Both the position numbers and the translations under genes were made by a program. Under the pieces are notes generated by a model, which was not told the DNA's origin, searched no databases, and was given only the letters and a program-made list of their open reading frames with translations. Of a DNA stretch of 36,166 bases, positions 1 through 8,787 are shown in pieces; the first letter of the stretch is position 1, and each line of letters starts with the position of its first letter. This DNA comes from Cryomorphaceae bacterium (lineage in GTDB: Bacteria > Bacteroidota > Bacteroidia > Flavobacteriales_D > Sanyastnellaceae), in NCBI GenBank assembly GCA_016124575.1, contig WGNM01000046.1, forward strand, positions 1-36,166, written 5' to 3'.

Positions 1-108
1 AGCTAAGGTTTACAAACAAGCAGCCTAGAAATGAACAAAAACACTAAGTTATGAGTCTCCCCCAAACCCCCTCATTACTATGGTTTTAACTGTTATATTT
101 GTATATAA

Positions 109-435
109 GATCTTGTCCAAACAATCCCGACCACTTCAAATAAAGGACTCTTCAATCTATCTTTTCCACTCACTATCGGTTTTGGTGGTGCAACCTACCA
201 ATACGTGAACAACATAGATGGCAATATTTATATAGGCACAATAAGCGATGAGTTTATGGTGACATCAATTGGAGCCGTAGGTCTTATCAATGTATTCAAA
301 AACATAAGTTTAGGGGTTGGGGGTAGCTACCGAAATGTGAGACCATTGAAGACAACCATTGTTGATCCTTTGAATGCGTATTCCGTTCAACTGTTGCTGC
401 GCCTTAAAATTGGTAGCGAGTCAGATGAGGAATAA
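109..435 (+). pseudogene. N-terminally truncated outer-membrane beta-barrel protein remnant
   Basis: The frame is open from a stop codon at 106-108 to the TAA at 433-435. There is no ATG near its beginning, only an internal GTG at 205. The translation has the alternating aromatic/glycine pattern of beta-barrel strands (FNLSFPLTIGFGGATYQY near the start, a glycine-rich turn in the middle, LLLRLKIG near the end), as in the last strands of Bacteroidota outer-membrane proteins. No signal peptide is visible, and the sequence before 106 does not continue the frame. I read it as the 3' remnant of a barrel gene whose 5' part is lost. A short real gene starting at GTG 205 (76 aa) is possible but unlikely. 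The exact family is not recognised. Confidence 0.45.
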
Positions 436-447
436 CTGAATGTACAG

Positions 448-546
448 GTAGATAAGTTCTCCTGCACCATAGAAACAAATCGCGGTCTTTCAACCGATAT
501 GAAGTATGTTTGCTCTGGTTGAAGCTAAATACAACCACTTATCTAC
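448..546. repeat. Perfect 10-bp inverted repeat flanking a 79-bp spacer
   Basis: GTAGATAAGT at 448-457 is exactly complemented by ACTTATCTAC at 537-546. The right arm overlaps the putative promoter of the gene at 565. It may be chance or the edge of a lost element. No other element hallmark is seen. Confidence 0.25.
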
Positions 547-549
547 TTG
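519..549 (+). promoter_or_regulatory. Weak candidate promoter for the gene at 565
   Basis: TTG at 519-521 is followed, after 20 bases, by TCTACTTG at 542-549. This fits the Bacteroidota TTG-N20-TAnnTTTG pattern with two mismatches in the -7 box. It lies 15 bp before the ATG. Confidence 0.3.
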
Positions 550-564
550 CACCTTTCTAATTCG

Positions 565-1443
565 ATGACACTAAAAATCATAGAACATCTAGAATTGGTT
601 GATGTCCCTTCAGCTAGCGGAATTGCAAAGGTCAACGATCAGTTGTTTGTTATTGGCGACAACTCACCGTTTCTATTTGCATTGACTGCCGATTATCAGA
701 TTCAAGAGCGCATTCGGTTGCCGTTGGACGTTTACGACATCACAATACCGAAAAAAAGGAAACCAGATTTCGAAGCCATGACGGTCGTTGAGCGCAATGG
801 TAAAAAACAACTTCTCATTTTTGGCTCCGGCTCGAAATCGCCAGAAAGGGATTTGCTGATGATGGTGGAAGTAGAATCGCGCGACATTCAGAAGTTCTCG
901 TTGACAGACTTTTATGCGGAGATAATTGCGTCAACAGCGTTAACTCCAGATACCTTGAACATCGAAGCAGCTGCCGCAATTGAGAATCGGTTGTTCCTGT
1001 TCAACCGAGAAGAAAACAGGGTTTTCGAACTTCTGATCAGTCAATTTTTAGAATACATTGAAAACGCAGGTCCCATACCCTCGTTCCACCATTGTCGGTT
1101 GTCGCTACCAACCATGAACGGCGTGCAAGCAAAGATTTCGGGTGCTAGTGCCGTTCCCAACGAATCGACCATTGTTTTTACAGCTTCTGTAGAAGACAAT
1201 CCCAACCCCATCGACGATGGCGCCATCCTTGGTAGTTTTGTAGGACTGTTGAATGTCAGCGACATTCGAGAACATTACGCGCCCGATTGTCGAATCTTGA
1301 AAGACAACAACCAACCACTCACCGTCAAAGTCGAATCTGTAGAAGTAATAAACCGAAATGCAGACCGTTCATTGCAACTTTTGTTGGTGACCGATAGTGA
1401 TGGTGCGGCATCCGAATTGTTGCATGTCGTTGTTAGCGATTGA
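565..1443 (+). CDS. Conserved hypothetical protein, DUF6929-like
   Basis: A 292-aa protein when started at ATG 565 (MTLKIIEHLEL); an in-frame TTG at 547 adds six residues but overlaps a candidate -7 box. The N-terminal part reads VPSASGIAKVNDQLFVIGDNSPFLFAL, then KPDFEAMTVVERNGKKQLLIFGSGS, which resembles the blade-like repeats of Bacteroidota proteins annotated DUF6929. Several beta-rich segments containing GDN, SGS and GAxILGSF suggest a propeller fold. No signal peptide or membrane segment is visible, so it is probably cytoplasmic. No catalytic motif is recognised and the role is unknown. It lies 63 bp upstream of the DUF2200 gene in the same direction and may be co-transcribed with it. 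Confidence 0.7.
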   Translation: MTLKIIEHLELVDVPSASGIAKVNDQLFVIGDNSPFLFALTADYQIQERIRLPLDVYDITIPKKRKPDFEAMTVVERNGKKQLLIFGSGSKSPERDLLMMVEVESRDIQKFSLTDFYAEIIASTALTPDTLNIEAAAAIENRLFLFNREENRVFELLISQFLEYIENAGPIPSFHHCRLSLPTMNGVQAKISGASAVPNESTIVFTASVEDNPNPIDDGAILGSFVGLLNVSDIREHYAPDCRILKDNNQPLTVKVESVEVINRNADRSLQLLLVTDSDGAASELLHVVVSD

Positions 1444-1506
1444 CTTCAAAATTCATTGTAACTGTCATTCAACCAACGAGTTGAAGGCCAGTACAAACCA
1501 AACGAC

Positions 1507-1869
1507 ATGAAAGTTACTGAAGAGCACAACATCCGCATCGCGAAAATCATTTTTGCTACTGTTTATCCTTATTATGTTGTCAAAGTAGAAAAGAAAGGCC
1601 GCACGGAAGCTGAATTGCATGAGGTGATGCAATGGCTCACCGGATTTGATGCCACCACCATCCAATCGTTGATAGATGAGAAAGTTACGATGGAAGAGTT
1701 TTTCGAGCGTGCTCGTCTGAATCCGAATGCCCACCTCATCACAGGGGTCATCTGCGGGTACCGCGTAGAAGAAATCGACAATCCGTTGACGCAAAAAATC
1801 AGGTATATGGATAAGTTGATCGACGAGTTGGCGAAAGGGAAAAAGATGGAGAAGATCCTTCGTGGGTGA
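1507..1869 (+). CDS. DUF2200 family protein
   Basis: A 120-aa protein starting at ATG 1507 (MKVTEEHNIRIAKIIFATVYPYY). It is full length for the DUF2200 family and carries its characteristic stretches: FATVYPYYVVKVEKKGRTEA, MQWLTGFD, LNPNAHLITGVICGYRVEEI and the C-terminal IRYMDKLIDELAKGKKMEKI. Members are small, soluble and of unknown biochemical function. There is no signal peptide. The gene converges on the metalloregulator gene, with 22 bp between stops and no obvious terminator. Confidence 0.88.
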   Translation: MKVTEEHNIRIAKIIFATVYPYYVVKVEKKGRTEAELHEVMQWLTGFDATTIQSLIDEKVTMEEFFERARLNPNAHLITGVICGYRVEEIDNPLTQKIRYMDKLIDELAKGKKMEKILRG

Positions 1870-1891
1870 AGCAAACTTAATCCGACAATCA

Positions 1892-2551
1892 CTAAGCTTT
1901 TTCGACCACCAGTAGACGTTCACAGACTGTGTGACTGAGGGTTTCGGCGGTGCGCTTCGCGTATTTGACCACCATGGAACGGTCGAAAGGCTCTACTGAC
2001 ACTACCAGTACTTCGAGGCCTAAACTCAACGCTCGGTTATTCAAAAACTTCAAAAACTCTTCGGAGGTGTTGATGACTGCTTCGAGGCGAACACGATCGC
2101 CAGCCTTGCAATCGCTTAACTTCTTGAATTCCTTCCAGGTCACGTTTCCATTGCGATCAGGAATGGGAGAACCATGCGGGTCAGACTTCGGAAATCCCAA
2201 CAGCTCATCCATCTTCGCAAAAAACAAATCTGAATGGATGTGCTCGATCTGCTCGGCGATGTCATGCACCTGCTCCCATCCAAAACCCATCTTCTCAACC
2301 AAAAACATCTCCGTTAATCGGTGCTTGCGGATGATCAAAGCAGCTTCAATCTTCCCTTGCTCGGTAAGTCGCAATGGCTTATAACTCTCATAGTGCACCA
2401 ATCCCTTTCCCGCCAACTTCTTCATCATGCTGGTTACGGTTGGCATCTTGATATCCAATCGCTGCGAAAGATCGTTGACGTTGACCTGTCCGCTCTCTAT
2501 CGACAAGTTGAACAAGGCCTTCAAATAGTTTTCTTCTACCAGAGAATTCAT
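1892..2551 (-). CDS. DtxR/MntR-family metal-dependent transcriptional regulator
   Basis: A 219-aa protein starting at complement ATG 2551. Residues about 1-65 form a winged helix-turn-helix (ENYLKALFNLS, VNDLSQRLDIKMPTVTSMMKKL, GLVHYESYKPLRLTEQG). Residues about 70-140 match the dimerisation and metal-binding helices (RKHRLTEMFLVEKMGFGWEQVHDIAEQIEHIHSD) with clustered His/Glu ligands. Residues about 145-219 resemble the C-terminal FeoA/SH3-like domain. The family binds Mn(II) or Fe(II) and represses metal-uptake genes. It is transcribed away from the TonB receptor gene at 2668, and an inverted repeat lies on that receptor's promoter, so the receptor is the likely target. Whether iron or manganese is sensed cannot be told from sequence. 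Confidence 0.9.
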   Translation of the reverse strand: MNSLVEENYLKALFNLSIESGQVNVNDLSQRLDIKMPTVTSMMKKLAGKGLVHYESYKPLRLTEQGKIEAALIIRKHRLTEMFLVEKMGFGWEQVHDIAEQIEHIHSDLFFAKMDELLGFPKSDPHGSPIPDRNGNVTWKEFKKLSDCKAGDRVRLEAVINTSEEFLKFLNNRALSLGLEVLVVSVEPFDRSMVVKYAKRTAETLSHTVCERLLVVEKA

Positions 2552-2555
2552 TTCC

Positions 2556-2563
2556 CAAAATTA
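2556..2563 (-). promoter_or_regulatory. Candidate -7 box close to the regulator start codon
   Basis: On the minus strand TAATTTTG is followed by four bases (GGAA) and the ATG at 2551. If used, it would give an almost leaderless mRNA. No well-placed -33 TTG was found. Confidence 0.3.
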
Positions 2564-2589
2564 CACTTTGAATGCAATATGCCTAATCC

Positions 2590-2644
2590 AAGTTAGAATA
2601 ATACAAAAATTATTTTGTTTTACTTCTCTAACTTTATACTTTTG
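2590..2644 (+). promoter_or_regulatory. TonB-receptor promoter overlapped by a putative DtxR-type operator
   Basis: TTG at 2615-2617, a 19-bp spacer and TACTTTTG at 2637-2644 match the Bacteroidota promoter. A perfect 8-bp inverted repeat, AAGTTAGA at 2590-2597 and TCTAACTT at 2627-2634, brackets it; the right arm sits between -33 and -7. A further CTAA at 2583-2586 faces the TTAG at 2593-2596. TTAG/CTAA half-sites are typical of DtxR/IdeR-type operators. The promoter is well supported; the operator role is inferred. Confidence 0.6.
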
Positions 2645-2667
2645 CGAATGTATTTTAAACATTCCCT

Positions 2668-4974
2668 ATGACTTACTTGCACTTTTTTGGTCGGCTCATT
2701 GCCATGCTTTTCCTGTTTTCAAGTTTTGGGCTGAACGCCCAAGATGGGCGGATAACAGGCGATGTAACGTGCAACAAACAACCGGTGGCCTTTGCGAATG
2801 TATACATCGAAAGTCTGCAAAAAGGGGTATCAACCAACGAGCACGGACATTTTGAATTCACCGACATCCCACTAGGGACGCACAAATTGGTGGTTTCGAT
2901 GATTGGATATGAGACTGCGACTCGCAAAATTTCTGTCGATGGCAGCTTGCACAGCTTGATCATTGAATTGAAGGAGATCACCACCCAACTCGAAGAAGTC
3001 GTGATATCTGGCACGATGAAAGAAATGTCGAAGCTCGACAGTCCAGTGCCCGTTGAAGTCTACACCGCCGAATTCTTTAAATCGAACCCCTCAGCCACCG
3101 TCTTTGAGTCGATGCAGAATGTCACTGGCGTCCGACCTCAAATCAACTGCAACGTTTGCAACACCGGCGACATTCACATCAACGGATTGGAGGGGCCCTA
3201 TACGATGGTGCTCATAGACGGCATGCCATTGGTCAGCGGTCTTTCCACAGTGTACGGGTTATCGGGCATTCCGCAATCACTGATCGAACGCGTTGAAATT
3301 GTGAAAGGACCTGCCTCTACCCTTTATGGCAGTGAAGCGGTGGGCGGATTGATCAACATCATCACCAAAAAGCACCAAAACGCCCCGCTGTTCAGCGCAG
3401 ATGTCTTTGCTACTTCTTGGGGCGAGATCAACGCCGACATTGCCGGTAAATTCAGCATCAAAAAAATGGACACCTTTTTGGGTATCAATGGTTTCGACTA
3501 CTCCTTACCTACAGATCGAAACAACGACGGATTTACCGATTTGACCCTCCAAAAAAGACTTTCCATCTTCAATAAATGGAAATTGAACCGATACGACCAA
3601 CGTGAGCTATCGTTGGCAGTGCGCTATTTTACTGAAGATCGGTGGGGAGGAGAAATGGATTGGACAACTGCCGACCGTGGAGGCAGTTCGGTTTATGGTG
3701 AAAGCATCTACACCAAACGGTGGGAAGTGTTTGGCGCGTATCAACTGCCATTTGATGAGCGGGTGATGGTGCAGTTTAGCGCCAACGGACACCTTCAAGA
3801 CAGCTATTATGGGAATTTGCCGTTTGCGGCGCAGCAATACATAGCTTTCGGACAACTGACATGGAATAAAGAACTGAAAAACAACGACTTGCTTTTGGGA
3901 GGCAGTTATCGATACGTGTATTACGACGACAATACGTATGCAACCATTGACATCGACACCGCTGGTGGCACCATGAACCAACCGGCCCTCACTCATTTAC
4001 CCGGCATATTTTTGCAAGACGAGATATACCTCAACGACCAAAACAAAGTACTGCTAGGCGTGCGGTACGACTATCATTCAGCGCACAGACACATCGTAAC
4101 GCCCCGAATGAACTACAAGTGGACCAGTGAGAGCCAAAATCAGGTTATCCGCATGAGTGTTGGCAATGGTTACCGCGTGGTAAACGTTTTCACCGAAGAT
4201 CACGCCTCTTTAACAGGCGCTAGGCAAGTAGAATTCCTCTCGGACCTCGAGCCCGAAACCTCTTGGAATGGGAATCTGAACTTCGTGAATAAAAAATACT
4301 TTGGCAGTGGCACGTATTTCGGACTCGACCTCACCGCGTTTTACACCCATTTCTCAAATAAAATCATAGCCGATTACGAGCAAGACCCGAATAAGATTGT
4401 GTACGATAACCTCAACGGATATGCGGTATCACGGGGCGTTTCTGTGAATACCGACCTCACCCTTCAAAACGGAATCAAGCTCACAGCGGGTTGCACCTTT
4501 ATGGATGTTTTTAGCGTGAACGACAACGTGCGCGCCGACTTACTGTTCACCGAAAAATTCAACGGTACCTGGAGCATTGGCTATACCATAGCATTTCTCG
4601 GCATGAGTGTAGATTACACGGGCAATGTATACAGTCCGATGCAATTGCCCCTGCTGAGCGAGAACGACCCGCGACGTCCACAATCGCCTTGGTGGAGTAT
4701 TCAAAATATCAAACTTTCAAAAAGCTTAAAAAACGGAATCGAAGTGTATGGCGGCGTCAAGAACTTGTTGAATTGGACACCCAACAATGGCAATCCATTC
4801 ATCATCGCCCGCGCCAACGACCCTTTCGACCAGCAGGTGCAATTCGACAGTAATGGACAGGCCATGGTAACACCGAACAATCCGTATGGATTAACCTTTG
4901 ACCCCACGTATGTTTATGGCCCCAACCAAGGTATTCGCGGGTTTATTGGAGTGAGTTATCAACTAGAGAGATAG
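2668..4974 (+). CDS. TonB-dependent receptor, probably for a metal chelate
   Basis: A 768-aa protein. The signal peptide ends near GLNAQ (residue ~25). Residues about 28-110 form a carboxypeptidase-regulatory-like domain (ITGDVTCNKQPVAFANVYIE, IPLGTHKLVVSMIGYE). The plug follows (SNPSATVFESMQNVTGVRPQ, MVLIDGMPLVSGLSTVYGL, IERVEIVKGPASTLYGSEAVGG), then the barrel, ending in an aromatic-rich strand (IGVSYQLER). The plug contains CNVCNTGDIHINGLEG, a Cys-containing variant seen in CirA/metal-receptor-like Bacteroidota proteins. It sits in the outer membrane and depends on TonB-ExbBD, which are not in the window. The divergent metalloregulator and the inverted repeat on the promoter suggest metal-responsive repression. 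No SusD partner is present, so glycan uptake is unlikely. Confidence 0.9.
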   Translation: MTYLHFFGRLIAMLFLFSSFGLNAQDGRITGDVTCNKQPVAFANVYIESLQKGVSTNEHGHFEFTDIPLGTHKLVVSMIGYETATRKISVDGSLHSLIIELKEITTQLEEVVISGTMKEMSKLDSPVPVEVYTAEFFKSNPSATVFESMQNVTGVRPQINCNVCNTGDIHINGLEGPYTMVLIDGMPLVSGLSTVYGLSGIPQSLIERVEIVKGPASTLYGSEAVGGLINIITKKHQNAPLFSADVFATSWGEINADIAGKFSIKKMDTFLGINGFDYSLPTDRNNDGFTDLTLQKRLSIFNKWKLNRYDQRELSLAVRYFTEDRWGGEMDWTTADRGGSSVYGESIYTKRWEVFGAYQLPFDERVMVQFSANGHLQDSYYGNLPFAAQQYIAFGQLTWNKELKNNDLLLGGSYRYVYYDDNTYATIDIDTAGGTMNQPALTHLPGIFLQDEIYLNDQNKVLLGVRYDYHSAHRHIVTPRMNYKWTSESQNQVIRMSVGNGYRVVNVFTEDHASLTGARQVEFLSDLEPETSWNGNLNFVNKKYFGSGTYFGLDLTAFYTHFSNKIIADYEQDPNKIVYDNLNGYAVSRGVSVNTDLTLQNGIKLTAGCTFMDVFSVNDNVRADLLFTEKFNGTWSIGYTIAFLGMSVDYTGNVYSPMQLPLLSENDPRRPQSPWWSIQNIKLSKSLKNGIEVYGGVKNLLNWTPNNGNPFIIARANDPFDQQVQFDSNGQAMVTPNNPYGLTFDPTYVYGPNQGIRGFIGVSYQLER

Positions 4975-5016
4975 AGGGTCAGATCACATTTCAATAAAAG
5001 ATTGTACATTTCAGTC

Positions 5017-7395
5017 ATGACCGAATGCAGACTGTACTTTCTTACAATTCTATTGAGCGTACCCTTCGCGCTTTTTTCACAATGTCCAGCAGGCGAAATT
5101 CCCGATTGCAACGGAAACTGCCACCCTGCTTCTTGGATAGGTGATGGGGTATGTGACGACGGAATCCAGTTTGAATCAGACTTCATGTGTCAACAATTCA
5201 ATTGGGACAATGGCGATTGTGATAATTGTCCGCCCGGCATGCTTGCCGACTGCAATGGCAACTGTTGGTCAACCACTTACATCGGAAATGGAGTTTGCAA
5301 TAGTGGAGCAGCAGGCGGTCCGAATTACAATTGTGAGGTTTTCAATTACGATGGCGGCGACTGTCCATATCTCGGATGCACCGACCCATTGGCCACAAAC
5401 TTCAATCCCAACGCCCAAGCAAACGATGGATCGTGTTACTATACCGCTTGTCCACCCGGAGAATTCGCCGATTGCAACGGCACCTGTTGGTCTGATGCCT
5501 TGCTCGACTACCTTGGTGATTGGCATTGCCACAAACAAATGTGGGTTACCAACAATACCTATTTCAACTTTGGTCCACTCGCCCTGGATTTGGATTGCGA
5601 AATATTCAATTTTGACGGAGGGGATTGCCTAACACCGGGGTGCACCGATCCATTAGCGCAGAACTATTACGAACTGGCGGATACCGATGACGGAACCTGT
5701 TTTTACGGAACCTGTTCAAGCGGTATGACCGACTGCATGGGCAACTGTGTCCCCGAGAATTGGATTGGGGAAAACCAATGTACCGAGCAGACCGAGAACC
5801 CTTTGGAACATCATCTTTTGGGTGCCTACCCAAACAAACTCGTTTCAACGGTTGAGGTAGGCGTTGACCCAAGAGGGATGTGTGTATTGCCCAATGGCAC
5901 CAAAGCCTACATCGGTTGCCAATCGGAGGTAACAGTCGTCAACTTGCTTGAAAATACCGCTTGTCCGACCACCACCTCAGTACCCATCAACGGACTTGCC
6001 CTTACTTGTGCTGCCTCCACCAATAGCGCTAGGGTGTTTGTTTCAAACCAAACCACTCAAAGCGTTGACGTTATAAGTACCGCCACCGATGTTGTAATTG
6101 CCAGCATTCCTGTTGGTGACCATCCATCGAAGATGTGGATGTCGCACAACGGATTGCACGTTTACGTCTCATGCAACTTTGCCGACCAGGTGTATATGAT
6201 CAACACTGCTACACTGGCGGTGGTGCACATTTTTCAAACCGGTGAGCAACCTCGAAACATATGCACCTCACCCGACGACAGCAAACTGTACGTCGCTGAC
6301 TGGCTGGGATTTACCATGTCGGCATTTTCTACCTCCCCACCCTATCAGCTTCTTGCAACGGTGCCTGTAGATTATTGGCCGCAGGCAATATGGGCATCGC
6401 CAGATGGTAAATACGTGTTGGTGGCCAATTTCGGATTCGATTACAGCTACGACCATTGTTCGGTGATACGCACTTCAGACTGGCAGGTCATTGCTCGATT
6501 GCAAACTGGCGCTGGTCCCGAAGACATGGTGAGCATCGGCCAATCGGGGCAGTACCTATATGTTTCGAATTGGGGTCAACCATGTTGTTTTGCTACAGCA
6601 ACTGATTATTGTTGTTCATCAACCTCTCATGAAGGTTCAGCCACCATCATTGCACTCCCCGATTTCGATGCGATTGTCCCGCAAGGCACCATTCCCAACC
6701 CCATCCCATACCTCAACTACACCCTGACAACAGTCGCTTTAGAGGCGCAGTACAGTTTCGGCATGGCGACCCATCCATCAGGAGAATTCATCTATACCGT
6801 GAACTTGAACAGCAACAACATGTCGATCATTGGCTACGAAGAAACAGTTATCACCCTAGAGGGGGAAACCTGTGCAAATGCCATCGCCATAGCAAGTTTA
6901 AACGATTGTGAGCAAGGACAAACCAACTGTTATCACGACGACTACAATGAGGCTTGTGGATTTACTGAAACAGGCGCTATTGATAAGGTTTACAGCTATA
7001 CAACAACCGTTAATCTGCATGGCTCTGTTGACTTGTGCACGTCGGGGTTCGATACCAAATTATACATCTATGAAGATGAGTGTGGCGCATACAATAGTGG
7101 CGAGGCGTTATATTGCAACGATGATTTTTGTGGGGAGAACGGATGGCGGTCGTCTATAGACGATATTGTTTTGACCAACAACCACACTTATTACTTCGTT
7201 GTTGACGGTTTTGGGGTAGAAGACAAAGGTGATTATGAGCTATGTTTCGATTTCTTTTGTTCATCGGATTTGAACGAAGACGGCATGATTTCAACTGCAG
7301 ATCTAACGATTATGATCAGTGGATTTGGAAGTGTTTACCAGGTATCGCACCTCATCGATTTGCTGAGTGATTTTGGAAATGCTTGCAGTCCGTAA
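5017..7395 (+). CDS. Secreted mosaic protein: LNR-like modules, YVTN-type propeller, PPC-like domain, dockerin-like tail
   Basis: A 792-aa protein when started at ATG 5017, where a signal peptide begins (ending FALFSQ); a TTG at 5002 only adds five residues. Residues ~23-68, 71-116 and 145-204 are Notch LNR-like modules (CPxGxxxDCNGNC ... DGVCD ... FNxDxGDC), with a degenerate fourth at ~233-255. Two CTDPxAxN...DDGTC repeats lie at ~121-140 and 209-228. Residues ~265-600 are propeller repeats (VGVDPRGMCVLPNGTKAYIGC, IPVGDHPSKMWMSHNGLHVYVSC). A PPC-like domain follows at ~625-742 (DTKLYIYEDECG, YYFVVDGFG). The last 50 residues hold an EF-hand/dockerin-like motif (DLNEDGMISTADL). Predicted to be extracellular and calcium-binding. 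No catalytic motif is seen and the role is unknown. No T9SS type A or B domain is present. Confidence 0.85.
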   Translation: MTECRLYFLTILLSVPFALFSQCPAGEIPDCNGNCHPASWIGDGVCDDGIQFESDFMCQQFNWDNGDCDNCPPGMLADCNGNCWSTTYIGNGVCNSGAAGGPNYNCEVFNYDGGDCPYLGCTDPLATNFNPNAQANDGSCYYTACPPGEFADCNGTCWSDALLDYLGDWHCHKQMWVTNNTYFNFGPLALDLDCEIFNFDGGDCLTPGCTDPLAQNYYELADTDDGTCFYGTCSSGMTDCMGNCVPENWIGENQCTEQTENPLEHHLLGAYPNKLVSTVEVGVDPRGMCVLPNGTKAYIGCQSEVTVVNLLENTACPTTTSVPINGLALTCAASTNSARVFVSNQTTQSVDVISTATDVVIASIPVGDHPSKMWMSHNGLHVYVSCNFADQVYMINTATLAVVHIFQTGEQPRNICTSPDDSKLYVADWLGFTMSAFSTSPPYQLLATVPVDYWPQAIWASPDGKYVLVANFGFDYSYDHCSVIRTSDWQVIARLQTGAGPEDMVSIGQSGQYLYVSNWGQPCCFATATDYCCSSTSHEGSATIIALPDFDAIVPQGTIPNPIPYLNYTLTTVALEAQYSFGMATHPSGEFIYTVNLNSNNMSIIGYEETVITLEGETCANAIAIASLNDCEQGQTNCYHDDYNEACGFTETGAIDKVYSYTTTVNLHGSVDLCTSGFDTKLYIYEDECGAYNSGEALYCNDDFCGENGWRSSIDDIVLTNNHTYYFVVDGFGVEDKGDYELCFDFFCSSDLNEDGMISTADLTIMISGFGSVYQVSHLIDLLSDFGNACSP

Positions 7396-7515
7396 TGGAT
7401 TGAATCTTAGTAAAACCCGTTCAACATCCGCCGAGAGGCGTGAGTTGCCCCTCCAGGAAAGCTATGCGAGTTAAGACTCTCCCATACATCCCAATATCAG
7501 TTCACATTTTTTAGG

Positions 7516-7547
7516 TTGGACAAAGACCTAGCATATTACTTCCTTTG
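7516..7547 (+). promoter_or_regulatory. Candidate promoter of the HExxH protein gene
   Basis: TTG at 7516-7518 and TTCCTTTG at 7540-7547 are separated by 21 bp and lie about 30 bp before the ATG at 7579. The -7 box has one mismatch. The preceding spacer 7396-7515 shows only a short CGCC-GAGA-GGCG hairpin (7429-7440) without a T run. Confidence 0.4.
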
Positions 7548-7578
7548 TGATAACCTCACATGCCTAGACAGAAATTGC

Positions 7579-8700
7579 ATGAAAAAGTCACCAATTGTCC
7601 TATTTATTTTGCTGGCCTCGACCTTTGTTAATGCACAAAGCACCTTTGAACTCAGCCTCCACTCCCGCGTAGACAGCACAAACAAGGAGGTCATGGAAGT
7701 CGTTCAATTGTGGCAGAGCTACCTATCATCGTCACCAGATAAAATTTATGATAATCCCTTTTGGAATGAAGAAGAAAAAACCAAATACACCGATTTTGAT
7801 TTTACCCGTGCGTCTCTCTATCCTTTACCTGCTGATCAGCTGCTCAATTACTACAAGCCCACATTGCTATCGGTAGAAAAAGACGATGTGAATTATGTGC
7901 TGCGCACTATCTTCAATGCTGAAGGGTTGGAGGGCCAGTACAAGAAATCGAATCCGTGGTGCATCACTAAAGTATATGCCGTGAAAGAAAACGGAAAGTG
8001 GCGGCTAAAGAATGCTCTGCCAATGATCACTGCTCACTGGCAGCGAAAAACTGTTGGGAAAATAACATTCATCTATCCTGCCAGCCACGATTTCAATTTA
8101 GAACTTGCCCACGACGCAGCAGCTTTTTGCGATGATGTGGCAAAGAAATTTCAATTTAATGATTGGCAGCCTTTTGACTACTACATCACAAAAAATGGCG
8201 ATGAGCTCGGTGAGCTGATGGGTTTCGACTTTTTCTACTCTGGCTATACAACAGGAAAAGGACTACCTGAAAGTCGAATTGTATTCAGCGGTATCGGCTC
8301 TGAATGGTTTCCCCATGAATTCATTCATATGTTGGTTGAAGACCAGCCACGCCACCGACTAATCGATGAAGGATTTGCCACTTGGCTTGGGGGAACAAGG
8401 GGGCTGACATTTGATGAGAGTGCCCACATGCTCGCAAACCAACTTGCTAAAAACAAAACCGTTTCATTTAACGACATCCTCAATGGTTGGGGCAGAGAGT
8501 ACGCTGCTTTTTATACAACTGGCGCTATCATTTGCAACTTGGTGTATGAAAAAGGTGGTATTGCTGCCATCAAAAAACTGCTCAACACAGCTCCAGATGA
8601 CGAGGCACTTTTTGAAACTGTCTCTGAGTTGCTGGGTATAAGTAGAAAAAACCTGGATGCCGAGATTAGACAAGCCACACTGAATTATCGTGGAAATTAA
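7579..8700 (+). CDS. Secreted gluzincin-like metallopeptidase (peptidase MA type)
   Basis: A 373-aa protein from ATG 7579, where MKKSPIVLFILLASTFVNAQ is a clear signal peptide; the upstream TTG at 7516 instead coincides with the -33 element. Residues 246-250 are HEFIH, an HExxH zinc motif, and a Glu in DEGFATWL (residue 264) lies 13 residues later, matching the HExxH...E arrangement of gluzincins. The C-terminal half is helical (AAFYTTGAIICNLVYEKGG, AAIKKLLN), as in peptidase-MA-like proteins. The N-terminal ~150 residues are not recognised. It is probably periplasmic or surface-exposed and zinc-dependent; the substrate is unknown. No C-terminal sorting domain is present. It is followed by a hairpin terminator. 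Confidence 0.75.
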   Translation: MKKSPIVLFILLASTFVNAQSTFELSLHSRVDSTNKEVMEVVQLWQSYLSSSPDKIYDNPFWNEEEKTKYTDFDFTRASLYPLPADQLLNYYKPTLLSVEKDDVNYVLRTIFNAEGLEGQYKKSNPWCITKVYAVKENGKWRLKNALPMITAHWQRKTVGKITFIYPASHDFNLELAHDAAAFCDDVAKKFQFNDWQPFDYYITKNGDELGELMGFDFFYSGYTTGKGLPESRIVFSGIGSEWFPHEFIHMLVEDQPRHRLIDEGFATWLGGTRGLTFDESAHMLANQLAKNKTVSFNDILNGWGREYAAFYTTGAIICNLVYEKGGIAAIKKLLNTAPDDEALFETVSELLGISRKNLDAEIRQATLNYRGN

Positions 8701-8733
8701 TCACAATACGAATCCTCTTTTATCTGCCCAAAG

Positions 8734-8766
8734 AAAAAAGAGATCGCCAAAAAGCGACCTCTTTTC
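8734..8766. terminator. Bidirectional intrinsic terminator
   Basis: AAAAAAGAGATCGC (8734-8747), a six-base loop, then GCGACCTCTTTT (8754-8765) form a long stem with one mismatch. It has an A run on the left and a T run on the right, so it can act on both strands. It serves the gene ending at 8700 and the remnant ending at 8788 on the other strand. Confidence 0.75.
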
Positions 8767-8787
8767 AAAGAACTCTTCAATGGAGAT

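Noticed and set aside
5017-7395. Possible protease or cellulosome component because of the dockerin-like tail
   Set aside because: No catalytic motif and no cohesin in the window; only the EF-hand-like pattern is shared, so no cellulosome is claimed.
7429-7440. CGCC-GAGA-GGCG hairpin after the mosaic protein gene
   Set aside because: Stem of four pairs with no T run; too weak to call a terminator.
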